Below, piece by piece: positions 62,390 to 64,000 of a stretch of 64,000 bases of DNA. Every line of letters begins with the position of its first letter. Positions within the stretch are counted from its first letter, which is position 1. The DNA is taken from NCBI GenBank assembly GCA_021234535.1, contig CM037835.1, positions 5,642,001 to 5,706,000 of the forward strand, written 5' to 3'. The notes below the pieces were generated by a model, which searched no databases, was not told where the DNA came from, and saw nothing but the letters and a program-made list of their open reading frames with translations. Position numbers and translations under genes: made by a program. This stretch comes from Stichopus chloronotus. Lineage: Eukaryota; Echinodermata; Holothuroidea; Aspidochirotida; Stichopodidae.

Positions 62390-62868
62390 TCAAGGACCCT
62401 ATACCATGTTGATCGTGGATGAACACAGGCGAGATTCGCCTACTCTTTTCGATAAGTGTCCAGAGGATATAGAGGCAGGGGTGAAACCAGACAATCGCCA
62501 ATGTAAACTATGCAAATCCAAACTATGCAAATCCAAACCTGCTCACGGGACCCCCATTTAACGTCCCCATCCGACGGACGAGAGTGTATCCCCCAGTCTT
62601 TAGCCACTTTCCCAAAGGCTGGGAGGGGTGGAGAACCTGTCTAGCTCAGCAGCACATCAGCTGTACCAAGCAACCTGAAGCGGACAAGACCTAAATTGGA
62701 CAACAGGAACCCAAATAACCCCCTCAGCACCACTGTAGACAGCTTTACTGAACAAGTCAAATTTGAATGATCCCCAGAAATTTTACAAGTGGTTCCACCA
62801 GGATCTGATCCAGGGACCCTTTGATTGCAAGACCGACACTCTAACCACCGAGCTAACTCTTCACCCCT
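62390..62868 (-). mobile_element. tRNA-derived SINE (minus strand)
   Basis: Read on the minus strand, the 5' head is GGTGAAGAGTTAGCTCGGTG, then GTTAGAGTGTCGGTCTTGC (A-box region) and GGATCAGATCCTGGTGGAACC in two overlapping parts (B-box region, degenerate from GGTTCGATTCC). It is followed by a long body. A GTCGGATGGGGACGTTAAA block near 62560-62580 resembles the GACGTTAAA core shared by many metazoan SINEs (from memory, not checked). Further on is a tandem pair of ATTTGCAT octamers and a small hairpin (AGGCGA, GAT, TCGCCT at 62427-62441). At ~480 bp it is long for a SINE. No poly(A) tail is obvious, so the 3' limit is uncertain. The 81-codon minus-strand open frame inside it is incidental. 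Confidence 0.75.
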
Positions 62869-64000
62869 ATTTAAGGGAACATTCAAGTGTTGTTAGTGGG
62901 GGGGGGTATAAGGAGTGAGAGTGAGCCAGGTAACAGTAGTGTCTCAGGAGTACTGAGCCTATAATTAAAGGTGGATCATCCATAATGCAATCATATGTTT
63001 ACTGCATGCCTCACTTGCCAAAATGTTGTGTTAATTGATGACAGGTATTTGAGGTCATTTGTAAACACCAAACTAGGAAAATTTTGGAATGTATCTATGT
63101 TGCTATAACTTTATCTTGAAAATGAATTCATTCATAAAATAAGCCGGTAAAACAAAAAAATCTATTAAGAGATACCATAATGAGGTCACATGACACAACA
63201 ACATTCCATTCATGTTTTATTTGTAAATTTGCAAAGTAATGAAACTTTAACCCATGGCTGTGTTGAGAAAGTGTATTTCTAGTACAGTCTGTTTTCTTTG
63301 GTCATATGTTATCACATACATAATGTACATTTATTATTTTAACATTGTAGGTTTGTAGCAGTAGTGTATGCCCACTATTACTTTGGAATAAGTTTTAGAA
63401 TGGCAAGCCTGTACGTAAAAACATGGGCCCCACAGAAATCTAAGAATTTGTTCTCATAAGTTTCAAAATCCACTGTTTTTGGATAGGTATTATCAACATG
63501 GAAAGTGAAATTTTGCAGTGAAACATATGAAGGGTACCTGATTATAATCTCGACAGAGGCAGCTGTGTATCAAAAGATGACCAAATATCATTCTGATGAC
63601 CGCCTTGAATATTTTCCTCGGCTATTCTATTTCTGGCGAGAGTTGTTATCAGAATATGTAACTGAATGTCTGTCTGCTCCCTCATGGGAGGTTGTAATTA
63701 TCCAGTTAGGCAGATAAATTACCAGCAACCCTGATGTGGTATCGTGCTATTTTTAAATGCAAATCAATCAAAGCATTTCCGATGTCCCGAGTGTTCTCAT
63801 CAAGGACCGATCGGGTTGTGCAGGCCAACATTTGAATGGAGCATCTCATATAATACTTTATCCTTCACTGACATAAAAGAGGGTTTGGGGGGATATGGAT
63901 AATTTTTTTTTAGGGGGGCTATTTAGTAGCTACAGTTAAAAGTAGATCTTGTCAGTTAAATCTTGACCGTTGTCCTACTTCAACTTTATTCATACCGGAT
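62869..64000. other. Stretch without identified genes
   Basis: A short G run (~62899) is followed by AT-rich sequence with no recognised exon, RNA gene or repeat. A 70-codon plus-strand open frame at 63505-63717 has no recognisable domain. Confidence 0.45.

Noticed and set aside
62641..62886. 81-codon minus-strand frame as a protein
   Set aside because: It lies entirely within the tRNA-derived SINE and reads through its tRNA-like head.

Overview
The window looks like AT-rich genomic DNA from an invertebrate animal, most likely a marine deuterostome; echinoderm is a guess from the repeat types and is not proven. It has no prokaryotic gene organisation. Open frames are short and scattered, and introns, MITEs, a SINE and DIRS-type retroelement debris fill the sequence.

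The only protein-coding gene I can identify firmly is on the + strand. Two phase-0 exons (494-571 and 12346-12450), 11.8 kb apart, encode consecutive parts of the kinase-homology domain of a receptor (natriuretic-peptide-receptor-like) guanylate cyclase. They join in frame across a junction reading K-A / M-R-E-I-Q. The upstream exons (extracellular and transmembrane parts) lie before position 1. I did not find the downstream exons (rest of the kinase-homology domain, hinge, cyclase catalytic domain), so 12451-64000 is probably one very large intron, or an intron plus intergenic DNA.

The rest is repeat-rich. At 3.3-4.6 kb there is a long GAAA microsatellite and a CpG-rich patch that could be an internal promoter. 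At 7.6-10.3 kb there are two near-identical ~198-bp TA-flanked MITEs and a ~450-bp hAT-type MITE. At 25-32 kb there is a dispersed repeat pair, a broken DIRS-type tyrosine-recombinase gene with its terminal repeats, a ~58-bp tandem array and a 343-bp PIF/Harbinger-type MITE with a TTA target duplication. At 34-41 kb there are scattered solo DIRS-type terminal repeats, an inverted pair of them 2.2 kb apart, and a ~160-170-bp tandem array interrupted by one of them. At 45-57 kb there are members of a family with CCTTG-containing inverted ends, and a ~195-bp tandem array. At 58 kb there are two perfect TCACATGA-core palindromes, and at 62.4-62.9 kb a tRNA-derived SINE on the minus strand.

I found no new multi-gene system. 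The most useful leads are the DIRS-type terminal-repeat family within the gene region, the CpG-rich intronic island ending in a perfect splice donor, and the phase-neutral exon-like segment at 22640-22786. All boundaries were read by eye, and no database search or base count was run.
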